Below, piece by piece: positions 28,026 to 36,900 of a DNA stretch of 64,000 nucleotides. The notes beneath the pieces are model-generated. The model had not been told where the DNA came from. It saw only the letters and a program-made list of their open reading frames with translations, and searched no databases. Position 1 is the stretch's first letter. Every line of letters begins with the position of its first letter. Made by a program: the position numbers and the translations under genes. Source of the stretch: Oligoflexia bacterium (GTDB lineage: Bacteria; Bdellovibrionota; Bdellovibrionia; JABDDW01); assembly GCA_016715815.1 (NCBI GenBank), contig JADJXN010000005.1, forward strand, positions 1 to 64,000. The letters are read 5' to 3'.

Positions 28026-28635
28026 ATCATCTGTTAGAAAACTTCATCTGTTAGACCCAAATAAAAAAATAGCAATTAAGAATTGCTTTTTAACATGGCA
28101 CGAGTGGATTAAGCCTGAAATAGATACCCCCTCAAATGAACATGAACTAGAGCAAAAACTTCTTAAAAAAGCACTAGACTATTACAAATTAAAGACAAGT
28201 GAGGAGTTTTGGAAATCTTTAAAAAATGGTGACCTTATTGAGGTTTATGGCCAAGAGATGGTTCAACTCTATAGAAGTTTAAGCTTTTTTAAATACAGTG
28301 GTTACTCCCTTTTAGATTTGTCTGTGCATGAGTGGTATGTATTGTGGGAAAGACCAAGTATGGCCCAAGAAAAAATGCAAGAGTACGCTAATAAAGCACT
28401 CAGTAATGACATAAAACTGGAAAAATTTTTAGTTCAAAAACATATTTTAAGAGAAATTTATGATACCGGGAAAACTGAACCATTCGCACCAAGAGCGATT
28501 CTTGTAGAGTTTAAAAATATTTCTTCTCTCAAAAATTCTTATTCAAATATAGATGAAATTGCTGGTTTTATCTGCACCTCAAGAGCAACTAAAATTGCCG
28601 AGGGTGAAGATGCAAAAAATATTCAGTTTGTTTAG
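27991..28635 (+). CDS. Hypothetical protein, possibly the out-of-frame remainder of the upstream gene
   Basis: About 214 codons from the ATG at 27991; a TTG at 27958 is also in frame. No good ribosome-binding site precedes either, and the frame overlaps the end of the heme-oxygenase-like fragment. The protein is mostly helical and charged (LEQKLLKKALDYYKL; SLLDLSVHEWYVLWER; GKTEPFAPRAILVEF) with no recognised motif. It may be the rest of the upstream gene after a frameshift, or a 5'-truncated gene fused to it by deletion. It converges with the GNAT-like gene, overlapping by four bases. Confidence 0.45.
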   Translation: MLIGYPVRICSESSVRKLHLLDPNKKIAIKNCFLTWHEWIKPEIDTPSNEHELEQKLLKKALDYYKLKTSEEFWKSLKNGDLIEVYGQEMVQLYRSLSFFKYSGYSLLDLSVHEWYVLWERPSMAQEKMQEYANKALSNDIKLEKFLVQKHILREIYDTGKTEPFAPRAILVEFKNISSLKNSYSNIDEIAGFICTSRATKIAEGEDAKNIQFV

Positions 28636-29357
28636 GCTGCCTCAAATTCCGTTTCTGAATAATTAGAAGTATCTGTAAATTCATTATCGAATTTTTGTCT
28701 AGGAATAACAAGTCTTGTGTCCCATATTTCTTTTGCCAATTCTTTAAGTTCATGGGCTGGGAATTTTGCAATGTAATCTTTAAAAAAACCAATAAGGTCC
28801 ACTGTGGCCTCTCCCACCCCAGAGGGAATATCAGTATCTATTTTAAAAGCCCCCCAACGATAACCAGCATCATTTACACTTTTATTTACTCTCACTGCTC
28901 CCGTCATACCATCAGCTTTTGAGTTCATAAATGTTTCAACTATCATTCCCATAAGTAAATCTTTACCAGAAACTCCTAGCTTAGTGCTTCTTGCCATTGG
29001 GTGCACAGTAAAGTAGCTGCAAACAATTATTTTATCTCCCCTTGATCTAAGGGTTTTTTGGTGAGCACTAGACCAATTTGCAAAATAACTATCCTGAGAA
29101 AAGTCTGGCAAAGTAGCATTTGTCCATCTGAAAAAACTAAGTGCTACGCAAGTATTCTTATAAAAGATAGCGCCAATATAATCTTGCCTAGTAAAGCAAT
29201 CTGAATACATCGCTTTATTAACACCCAACTCAACAAAGGCATCTTTCCAAACACTATACCAGCATTCATAAATTTTTTTGTAATAATCAATAAAATGTGG
29301 GTCAGGCAAAGATCCAGGACAAAGAATGTAACGAAAATCTAAAGATTTGATACTCAT
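28632..29357 (-). CDS. GNAT-like N-acyltransferase
   Basis: A 241-residue protein whose middle part (about residues 105-180) has the acetyltransferase pattern: beta strand KIIVCSYFTVHPMAR, then the acyl-CoA loop region STKLGVSGKDLLMGM, a helix, GADGMTGAVR-like strand and GYRWGAF. The pattern VHPxxR...G.DLL fits GNAT-fold N-acyltransferases, including long-chain N-acyl amino-acid or homoserine-lactone types, though no specific family was recognised. With a desaturase and a heme-oxygenase-like fragment nearby, an acyl-chain product is conceivable. Confidence 0.5.
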   Translation of the reverse strand: MSIKSLDFRYILCPGSLPDPHFIDYYKKIYECWYSVWKDAFVELGVNKAMYSDCFTRQDYIGAIFYKNTCVALSFFRWTNATLPDFSQDSYFANWSSAHQKTLRSRGDKIIVCSYFTVHPMARSTKLGVSGKDLLMGMIVETFMNSKADGMTGAVRVNKSVNDAGYRWGAFKIDTDIPSGVGEATVDLIGFFKDYIAKFPAHELKELAKEIWDTRLVIPRQKFDNEFTDTSNYSETEFEAA

Positions 29358-29478
29358 TTATGCTCCTTGTACATTTAAATAAATATCGGCAATTTTTATT
29401 TTATTTTTATATAATTTTTGTTTAAGTACTTATACCGGACCAATCTTTATGTGGTTTGTTTTTTTACCTAGAGATCAA

Positions 29479-29510
29479 AAAATTCGGATATCGGATATCT
29501 GATATCAGAG
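29479..29510 (-). terminator. Possible tRNA-Met terminator with triple GATATC
   Basis: Three GATATC hexamers lie at 29487, 29494 and 29501, spaced seven bases apart. On the minus strand, downstream of tRNA-Met, the first and last can pair around an eight-base loop and are followed by AATTTTTT. This can serve as a weak intrinsic terminator; it could equally be a binding site for a dimeric regulator. Confidence 0.35.
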
Positions 29511-29521
29511 TGGCTCGGTTC

Positions 29522-29598
29522 TGGTAGCGGTGGAGGGAGTCGAACCCCCGACACTGCGAGTATGAACCGCATGCTCTAGCCAACTGAGCTACACCGCC
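29522..29598 (-). tRNA. tRNA-Met (anticodon CAU)
   Basis: A full cloverleaf can be folded on the minus strand: acceptor GGCGGTG with CACCGCT, D arm GCTC/GAGC, anticodon stem TGCGG/TCGCA with loop TTCATAC (anticodon CAU), and T arm with TTCGACT. The CCA end is encoded (29522-29524). The first pair is G-U, not the unpaired C1-A72 of initiators, so it is an elongator-type Met tRNA. A CAU anticodon could also mean tRNA-Ile2 modified by TilS, but the body resembles elongator Met more. Confidence 0.93.
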
Positions 29599-29681
29599 AA
29601 ATAAAAGCACTTATATATGCGTAGCATACCCATAAGTCAATTGACCATGTAAAATAATATAGTGCCCCAATCTCGATATAA

Positions 29682-30122
29682 TCAGGATAACTTCTTTAAG
29701 AATTTATCAATTTTAGTGGCACTTGCTTTTTCTATGTTTTTATCTACAAAATTAAGATAGTTCGCTTTGCTTTCGCCATTTATTTGCTTTTTAATTTTCC
29801 CTAATAACTTTGGGCCAGCAAAAACTGTGGCAGTATCAAAGCGCTTTTCTGCGTAAGCCTGCTTTATAAAGCTTCCTATTGTATGTGCAAAATGCGTCGC
29901 AATGACCTCTGCATGAGAATTTTTGCCTTCTAATAAGTGTGGCCCTGCCAATGAGCCATATTTAGCATAGCTAAGACCAGGCTTATCTGTGTGAAATTCC
30001 CGCTCTCTTCTTCTCCCCTTTTTGTTCTCTAGCGTCTTAACCCACTTTAAATTCTTATTTTTAGCTCTTTTCTCAAAAACTTTTGCCTCTGCTTTACTGG
30101 CTACTACAATCCACTCTCTCAT
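29682..30122 (-). CDS. Host-attachment-family protein
   Basis: A 146-residue cytosolic-looking protein resembling the family annotated as protein required for attachment to host cells (Pfam PF10116-like). Features: an N-terminal strand REWIVVASKAEAKVF, a basic REREFHTDKPG segment, and AYAEKRFDTATVFAGPKLLGKIK near the middle. There is no signal peptide, so a direct surface role is doubtful; the fold resembles release-factor/RNA-binding domains (baeRF group). It stands alone between tRNA-Met and a divergent secreted-protein gene. Confidence 0.7.
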   Translation of the reverse strand: MREWIVVASKAEAKVFEKRAKNKNLKWVKTLENKKGRRREREFHTDKPGLSYAKYGSLAGPHLLEGKNSHAEVIATHFAHTIGSFIKQAYAEKRFDTATVFAGPKLLGKIKKQINGESKANYLNFVDKNIEKASATKIDKFLKKLS

Positions 30123-30322
30123 TACACACCTCCAATCCTCTACATTTTAAAACGAGCAATGTTAATGCCACCTGGCTAAACAGAATGAGTTAGTTATAAC
30201 CTAAATATAAATACAAAAGTTTGCGACAAAGTTGCCTTTTATATGCCATTTTGGCAATGATATGACGCATTATTGTCGACTGGCCTACCGCCAAAACATA
30301 CTCCTTGGTAGGCTTAAAGTGT

Positions 30323-31828
30323 ATGGGAAAACTTAGAATTTTAAACTTCTTAGCTTTAAGCTTATCTCTTAATCTTGCCTATGCAGAACTGGTTATAAAA
30401 GTTGAAAACCTTAATGGTGAGCCTGAGGCCGGTGCCCAAGTCCTAGTGGGGCATAAACCAAATGACCCTTTTGAAAATAATTGGACACGCACAAACTCAC
30501 AAGGGATTGTCAGCTTTAAAAATATTGAAAACATTGAAAACTTACCAATTACAATTGTAAGTCCGCTTCGCCCCAATGTGACTTACCTTAAGCAATCTGG
30601 AAATTATTTTGAGCTTTTAGTCCCCTCACCCAAACCCCAAGATATTTCTGATCTTAAAGGTCAATTTAAAGGATGGCTTAGCCCCGGACAAAATAATCAT
30701 GTAGATTTTGGCGTAGTACTACCACTTATAAATGCTTCTCGCATTTTTGAGCTACAAGTTTCTGATTTTATGAGTACTAAAATGGACCAAATCACAGTAG
30801 CAGGGAAAACTATATTTCTTCCCTCAAATATAAGTCTTCCCAAACAAAAGCTAAAATATTCTATTTTTACTATTACACTGGAAAAACCATCTTACATGTT
30901 GCCAGTACCAAGCCCACAAAAGTATCATTTTTCTGCCTTCACGGGGCGCTTCCCTTTTGAAAAAGTAGCCAATACTCTCATGTCTAATGATAAAACTTTT
31001 TTAGATGTTATTAATGATGTTAAATTTGAAAACGAATTTACTATCTATGACCAAGAAATAACCCAATCAAGCCATCAATATGATTTTAATATTAAAGATG
31101 CACATAAACTTTCTCCATGCATCAATACAACTGCTAAAAACATTCCTGAGGATTATAAAATCCTTACAGCAGCACTTGTTCAAGACACAAGTCAAGTAGG
31201 TCTCCCTTATAGTGTTACAGATTTAAAATTAACCTCATCTAACCCGCAGCAATTAAATTGCATTAGCAATGACGTTAAAAATATATCCATTGCAGCCATT
31301 GGACTTAACTACAAAACAGAAAATAAAAAAGTTACTTTTGGTAAAGGCTTTACCATTTCTATAAAACGTAACATCCCACGCTTTGAAGCATTTAGCATTG
31401 CAAACCCCACAGTAGAATTTAGTGAGTTTTTTAATATTCCAAAAGTCACTGTACTCAATGGCGGAAGTTCAGTCATGTTCACCCGAGTTGAAAGAGAAAA
31501 TTTATCACCTCTAGCCTCTGGCTTTTACGCAGTTTTATCTGAAGTACTTCAAAGAAGAGAACCCGCTGTAGATGGTGATCTTATTGAGTATAACATTCCA
31601 AAATGGATGGTATTCTCTAACGCTCCCATAGATGGCTTTAGTGTAGCCAACTTTGATTTACCACAATTACCAAAAGATTTTTTTCAACAATCTTTTACAC
31701 CAAAAAGATTTAAAAGATGGGAAGTAACTTGGCTAGGAAAACATGAGAGCCGTGCTACTGAACAACAATTTGACTTTAACTATTTTAAGGAAGCCACACA
31801 TGCAGCAAGAAACAGCAGTGATTTTTAA
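30323..31828 (+). CDS. Secreted protein with N-terminal Ig/carboxypeptidase-regulatory-like domain
   Basis: About 501 residues. A signal peptide (KLRILNFLALSLSLNLAYA) is followed by a domain with the pattern LVIKVENLNGEPEAGAQVLV and TRTNSQGIVSFKNI, as in carboxypeptidase-regulatory-like or Big-type beta sandwiches. The remaining 400 residues are beta-rich with no recognised motif. The ATG at 30323 fits the signal peptide; the frame is open six codons upstream. Its end overlaps the downstream lipoprotein gene by 29 bases, so the two are probably co-expressed in the envelope. Confidence 0.65.
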   Translation: MGKLRILNFLALSLSLNLAYAELVIKVENLNGEPEAGAQVLVGHKPNDPFENNWTRTNSQGIVSFKNIENIENLPITIVSPLRPNVTYLKQSGNYFELLVPSPKPQDISDLKGQFKGWLSPGQNNHVDFGVVLPLINASRIFELQVSDFMSTKMDQITVAGKTIFLPSNISLPKQKLKYSIFTITLEKPSYMLPVPSPQKYHFSAFTGRFPFEKVANTLMSNDKTFLDVINDVKFENEFTIYDQEITQSSHQYDFNIKDAHKLSPCINTTAKNIPEDYKILTAALVQDTSQVGLPYSVTDLKLTSSNPQQLNCISNDVKNISIAAIGLNYKTENKKVTFGKGFTISIKRNIPRFEAFSIANPTVEFSEFFNIPKVTVLNGGSSVMFTRVERENLSPLASGFYAVLSEVLQRREPAVDGDLIEYNIPKWMVFSNAPIDGFSVANFDLPQLPKDFFQQSFTPKRFKRWEVTWLGKHESRATEQQFDFNYFKEATHAARNSSDF

Positions 31829-32291
31829 AATGCCTCTGTTAATTTTAGCCTTATTTTTTATTGGCTGCGCTGATAACCCCATAGCCGACCCACCCATTAA
31901 ATCTCCTTCACAAAGAGTTTTTTATGACAACTATGATAAAGTTTGGAGAGCGGTTCAACTAGCATTGAGAAAATATCCTGTAAAAGTAAACACCATGGAA
32001 TCTGGTATTTTAGAAACAGATTACATTAAGGGGGATAAATTATTTAACGACCCTAACGAGGCTAAAACTAGGCCTGGGCTAAGATATAAAATTATTGTTC
32101 GAGCTATAAAAGGCAAAATTGAATCAAAGTCAGCAATTAAAGTAACAGTTTTAAAGAATGCAGAAATTCAAACTGATTTTTTCTCAGGCTTTAAGGCCCT
32201 TGGCTCAAATGGACTTGAAGAAGAGCTTTTACTTTACCGCATTGGGCGCTTTATAGAAATTGATAATGCCTTAACAAAGGCATCAAAATAA
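31800..32291 (+). CDS. Predicted outer-membrane lipoprotein
   Basis: About 164 residues. The N-terminus has a lipobox ending FFIGC, giving lipidated Cys23. The body contains a region (VFYDNYDKVWRAVQLALRKYP, ESGILETDYI) resembling the helix-grip domain of BamC-like lipoproteins. AAGGAAG before the ATG at 31800 supports that start. It overlaps the preceding secreted-protein gene and is convergent with the HEAT-repeat gene four bases after its stop. Function unknown. Confidence 0.65.
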   Translation: MQQETAVIFKMPLLILALFFIGCADNPIADPPIKSPSQRVFYDNYDKVWRAVQLALRKYPVKVNTMESGILETDYIKGDKLFNDPNEAKTRPGLRYKIIVRAIKGKIESKSAIKVTVLKNAEIQTDFFSGFKALGSNGLEEELLLYRIGRFIEIDNALTKASK

Positions 32292-32295
32292 TTTT

Positions 32296-33000
32296 TTATG
32301 ATTTGTTTTGTTTTTCTTCAAACCACTTTTTCCAAAGCTGGCGTTTATAAACCGGTGGTAAAGTTACATCACCAAGTTTTTGACCGGTAATTTTTTCTAA
32401 CCCCTTAATGGCAGGTTTAAAAAGTGAAGCATCAGAATCATCTAAAATTTTAATAAATTTTTCTTCAGAGCTTTTAGTTGCCACTTCAGCAAGTGCCTCT
32501 ACAATGTAGCGCCTTATCCATAGGCTTTGGTTTTTATGGTAATTATTTTTACTATAAAGCTCTTGCCATAAAAGCTCTTCAGCATTTTGATTTTTTAAAA
32601 CTTTTAAATTTCTAACCGCCTGCGCCCTCACAACAAGGGCTGAGTCTTTTAAAGCTTTAACAGAATAATCATTAGCCTTTTTGGGGTCTAAAATGAGAAT
32701 TACCTGTAAAGCAGCTGACCTTAAAAACCAATCTTGATGATTAAATGCCTTTTCTACTTCAGGCAAAGACTCTTTTTCAGCAGTTTTAGCCATTGCCATA
32801 AAAGCTTGCCAGCGAATGGAAAGACGCTTTTTTTCATCAAATGCAATTTTTTTTAAATCTGTGTAAACGCTGGAGCCTTGTTTTTTAATTAAGCTAAATT
32901 TTTCTACACTTTTTTGGGCTAATACTTTTTCTAAATCAAATTCTTTACTATCTATGCTGGCATGAGAAAAAAGTGAGAAAATAATTAAACTAATTATCAT
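32296..33000 (-). CDS. Exported HEAT-repeat protein
   Basis: 234 residues with a short signal peptide (SLIIFSLFSHA) and an alpha-helical body of HEAT-like repeats: RWQAFMAMAKTAE, WFLRSAALQVILIL, LVVRAQAVRNLKVL and WIRRYIVEALAEVA. Such solenoids act in protein-protein contacts. It starts inside the stop codon of the upstream coiled-coil gene (ATGA), and the two likely work together in the envelope. Specific role unknown. Confidence 0.7.
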   Translation of the reverse strand: MIISLIIFSLFSHASIDSKEFDLEKVLAQKSVEKFSLIKKQGSSVYTDLKKIAFDEKKRLSIRWQAFMAMAKTAEKESLPEVEKAFNHQDWFLRSAALQVILILDPKKANDYSVKALKDSALVVRAQAVRNLKVLKNQNAEELLWQELYSKNNYHKNQSLWIRRYIVEALAEVATKSSEEKFIKILDDSDASLFKPAIKGLEKITGQKLGDVTLPPVYKRQLWKKWFEEKQNKS

Positions 33001-33872
33001 GTTTTATTTGCATCCTTCATAAAACCCTCAAATTCTTCAATAAGTTTTTCACCAGTGTCTTTATCTGAGGTGGCCGATGCCTTAGGTACAGGTGCAGGTG
33101 TTGCCGCAATACTTGCAACCTCTTCTACAAGTTTATCTGAGTTAATAGGTGTTTTTGCAGGTTCTGTGGGCGCTACTGGAGCTTGTGCTTGGGATGCCTG
33201 CTTTTGCGCAGGAGGCTGCGCTGGTTTTGGTTCTGAAGCTTGTGACGGTGTAGCAGCTGTCTCCGCTTTTGGTGCCTCAGTTTTTATTTTTTGGAGCTCA
33301 TTTTTTAAGCGTGCGTTCTCTTCTTTGTATAAAGATAAATTAGCAATATCATCTTCAATGATTTCATATTCTGCAAGGCGTGCTTCAAGTTCTTTAATTT
33401 TCTTTTGAAACTCATCAGTATTTACAGCTGGTGTGGCTTGGGCTTGAACTTTTGTTAACTCTTCTTTTGCAACAATTAAAGCTTTTTCAAGTTCACCTAG
33501 TTTTTGTGTCTTTTGCACATTTTCAGTTTTTAATTTTTCAAGCTCTGCAGAATTTACTGCTTGTGGCTGTCCCGTAGCAGCTACTGGTGGGGCACCAGGT
33601 GTTGCCGCAGGCTGAGCTGCAGTAGTTTGGGGCTGGGCCCCAAGTTGTGTTGCAAGTGTGGGTTTGGAAGAAGTATTAATAATTACTTTTTCTAAAGCTC
33701 TTTCAATTTCTTTAAGTTGCTTTTCACTATCAGTTTGTTTGGCCTCAGTTTGAAGATTAAAAAACAACCACATAATACAAAGGCCAATAATGACGGCAAA
33801 TAAGACTTCAATTAATAAAAGCTGGTTGGCAAAAAGAAAGTGCAAAAACTTATCAATAAAAGAGGCGGTCAT
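32997..33872 (-). CDS. Membrane-anchored coiled-coil Pro/Ala-rich protein
   Basis: 291 residues: one membrane segment at about residues 13-35 (LLIEVLFAVIIGLCIMWLFF), a Pro/Ala/Gln-rich low-complexity stretch (about 68-100), a coiled coil (about 105-195, with LEKLKTENVQKTQKLGELEK), a second Pro/Ala/Gln-rich linker (about 200-245) and a short acidic C-terminal motif (EKLIEEFEGFMKD). This is the build of a periplasm-spanning or scaffold protein. No family recognised. Four-base overlap with the HEAT-repeat gene downstream. Confidence 0.6.
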   Translation of the reverse strand: MTASFIDKFLHFLFANQLLLIEVLFAVIIGLCIMWLFFNLQTEAKQTDSEKQLKEIERALEKVIINTSSKPTLATQLGAQPQTTAAQPAATPGAPPVAATGQPQAVNSAELEKLKTENVQKTQKLGELEKALIVAKEELTKVQAQATPAVNTDEFQKKIKELEARLAEYEIIEDDIANLSLYKEENARLKNELQKIKTEAPKAETAATPSQASEPKPAQPPAQKQASQAQAPVAPTEPAKTPINSDKLVEEVASIAATPAPVPKASATSDKDTGEKLIEEFEGFMKDANKT

Positions 33873-33919
33873 ACTTTAATTGTCAGTATGCCGCCTCGCA
33901 TTAGTCAAATAAAACGTGC

Positions 33920-36900
33920 CTATTCCACCCCTAAAACATGTCTAAAGTAGCGAATTAGCTTTGCGTCTGCCTCTATAGGCTCAAGCTTATCCGTAGCATT
34001 AGAAATAATAATGGGTGAGGCAAGAACTCTAAAAGAAACATCATTGGCACTTATAAGCTCTTCATCCACCTTAACCCTTAACTCATTGACCTGTTTTAAA
34101 ATATCAGGCTGTTCGTTTAAAGACTGCTTAACCACTTCACTAACTTGATCAAGTGTTCCTTTAAGGGTTTCTTTTAAGTTAGCCACCTCAGAAACATTGG
34201 CTTCTTCAATTTTTTCAGCACTTGCCATTATAACACTCCACAAACTTTGCTTTGAAGCCCCGTAGATGGGTTCGAGTTTTTTAGCAAGATCTTTTGCCTT
34301 TTCTTCAAGTATGTTCATAAGAGCTTTTTGATCTTGGGACGCTTGCTTAACAATTTCTTTCAAATTAGCAAGATGTTTATCTTTATTTTTAACATCTAAA
34401 ATAGCTTCATCTCGCATTTTAGAAAAATCCTCTGCTTTTTTAACAAGCGCATAGGCAATGCTATCTCCTGTTGGTACTTGCACCGCTCTATAGGAATCTT
34501 GCCCACTAGCCCCTCTAAATGAAGCCAAGCCCAAGCCCAAGGCATCTTGACAGCCTTTTTCAGTGTCTGAGCAAATTCTCATTTTATCGGCAAACTCAGT
34601 GCTCTGATCTGAAACAAAATCAGTGAGAGCTGTTATAAGAGCATAGTACTTAGTGTTTAAGTTTAGTGCCGCAGGCATTGTGGCATTTATAACATTTCCA
34701 CCACGGGTTTTAACATTAGCTGATGCGATCATATTAGTTTCATTAATAAGTGCATTCACCAATGCTGAGCTTAAATTTTTTGTAGGTGGAGAGAAAAACA
34801 TATTTGTATTCATGCTTAAATCCCAATATTTTTGCACCGGAATTCCTCTTGCACCCATAATGATCAATGCTGCAAGCTTGTCATACAAATGAGACATAAT
34901 ATCCACTTGCCTAAAACTTCCATCTTGAGTCACACGGCTTAGCAAGTACTTTGCCACTGGCCCTGGTTTTAAATCTACAATGTTACCTCTAATTTTTGGC
35001 AATAATGCCTGTGCCTGATCACCCGTCACACCTTTTGATGCTAAAAATGCCATTAGCTTTTCATCATCATTTCCTTCAATGGCAGGAAGTGCTTCAAGCT
35101 CATACCCTGTCATTTCATTACCCATGGGGTAATATAAACCAGGCTCAGGAGTTCCAATTACTGAGGCAAAAAAGTTACTGGCATGGTAATTTGCAAATAT
35201 TAAATCTGCAAAACCATTTGCTTTATAACTCATGGGATCTTTTCTAAATCCTGAAAGATCTTCTTTTAAAAGTAAGTATACAAGCTGAGACCAATCTCTA
35301 ATCTCAACTCCACTTTGCGCATATTTTTGTAAAACCGAATTATCACAGAGATTTCCAATTTCTCCACTATCAATAGATTCCCTTAAAAATTTTGAATCAC
35401 ATTGGTTAGCACCCGCTGAAACAGTGGGTGAGGTAATAAGTTGGTAAATAAGCTCATCAGAGACTTGTCTTACAGGGAACATCGTTCTCCATAAGATTCT
35501 ACCAAAGTAACTCATAGGGTTTCCAAAGTTAGCACGGTCTCTTCTGAAATTTCTAAAATAGTAATTTCTATTATAGTCTTGAATGTGCTTTACGGTTGAT
35601 TGCGTGACGTTAGTACCCTTATCCCAACGTTGGCACATCATATCCTCTTGCACTTCATGGTCAGTACAAAATTTGTACCCTCGCACTACACCTGTTATTG
35701 GGTCACCATCTTTATTAATACTAGTGTTGTAAGCATATCTAATGGCAGCATCATCATAGTGGCCCGTACCACCATGGCTTTCATGAAAGCTTCCAGTGTA
35801 ATCCATAACAGAAGAAAAATCATAACTTTCTTGCTCAAGCTCAAGCATGACGTACTGTGGGTCTTCAGGGTTAAGCTGTTGCTTTTTCTTTTCAAGTTCA
35901 AAGTATTTTTCAGTGTAGTTTTTTCTATCTCCACTTGATGCAAAGTTATGTCTTAAACCAAAGTTATGACCCATTTCATGAATTAAGGTGGTGTAAAACA
36001 CAAGGTAGCGTACTTCTTGTTTAATTTTTTCTCTTAACTCATTAATTGGTTTACCTTGGTTTTCAGCTATAAATTTTAAAATATAAAGCTCAACCGCTGG
36101 CTCCACAAACTCAGCGCCATGGATACCTTTTTCTATCAGGGCTAATTCTTTTTGCTTTTCAAGCTTTGAGCTTGTAGCAATTTGCAAAGTATTTTTCAGC
36201 TCATCATACTTTGTGTTTTTAGCCTGCGACCAAGTCAGATCTGAAATATCAAAAAAGCCCAGCAATTTATCTAAAGCACTCTTTTTTCTACTTGTCGCAT
36301 TACCCACGGGCTCAGATACTACGCTTTTAATTTTTGCAATTGTAGCTGCCTTTGGTGCTGCAAAATTTGGTTTTTGATTTAAAACTTTTGAATTTAAAAA
36401 TTTATTATTTAACTTCATTTTCTCAGTCAAAAGCTTAGGCCCAGTATTTGTTTTAATTTCTTTTTCAATTTTTGATGATTTTATTTCATCTACGGCACCA
36501 TTAATAATCATGTCAAACTGCTCCGCAGCAGTTCCACCAATAACACGCACAGTTCCTAAATAAACTGAAGACCTAGCTGATAGAGTTTCGCCCGTGCTTG
36601 GGTTATTGGCAGTTTGGCTAACACCTAAAAGGCCTGTGGGAACTTTTTCATCAATGCCTGCTATCATGTTATAGCGTGTGTCCCCTATTTCCGGCTGAAC
36701 ACTTTCATCTAAAATGACAATATCATCTTCTCTCTCAAGAGCTTTTTGAAAAGACTTATTCCATGCCTTAACAACATCTCTTGCAGCTTGTCTAAATTCT
36801 TCAGGAAAACCTTTGTTTAAAACATATACTATTTTATTTGTAGAGCAGCTAAGATTTGCTGTTTTTTCATTAGCTTCACAAACATTAAAGCGGTTTGCAT

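Noticed and set aside
27795..28635. Programmed ribosomal frameshift
   Set aside because: No slippery heptamer or downstream structure is evident, and the two parts do not clearly belong to one family.
26153..29598. Integrative element inserted at tRNA-Met
   Set aside because: No integrase, and no direct repeat of the tRNA 3' end was found on the left side of the block.
33055..33408. Plus-strand Ala/Gly/Ser-rich frame
   Set aside because: Antisense image of the Pro/Ala/Gln-rich linkers of the coiled-coil protein, which is itself supported by overlap with its neighbour.
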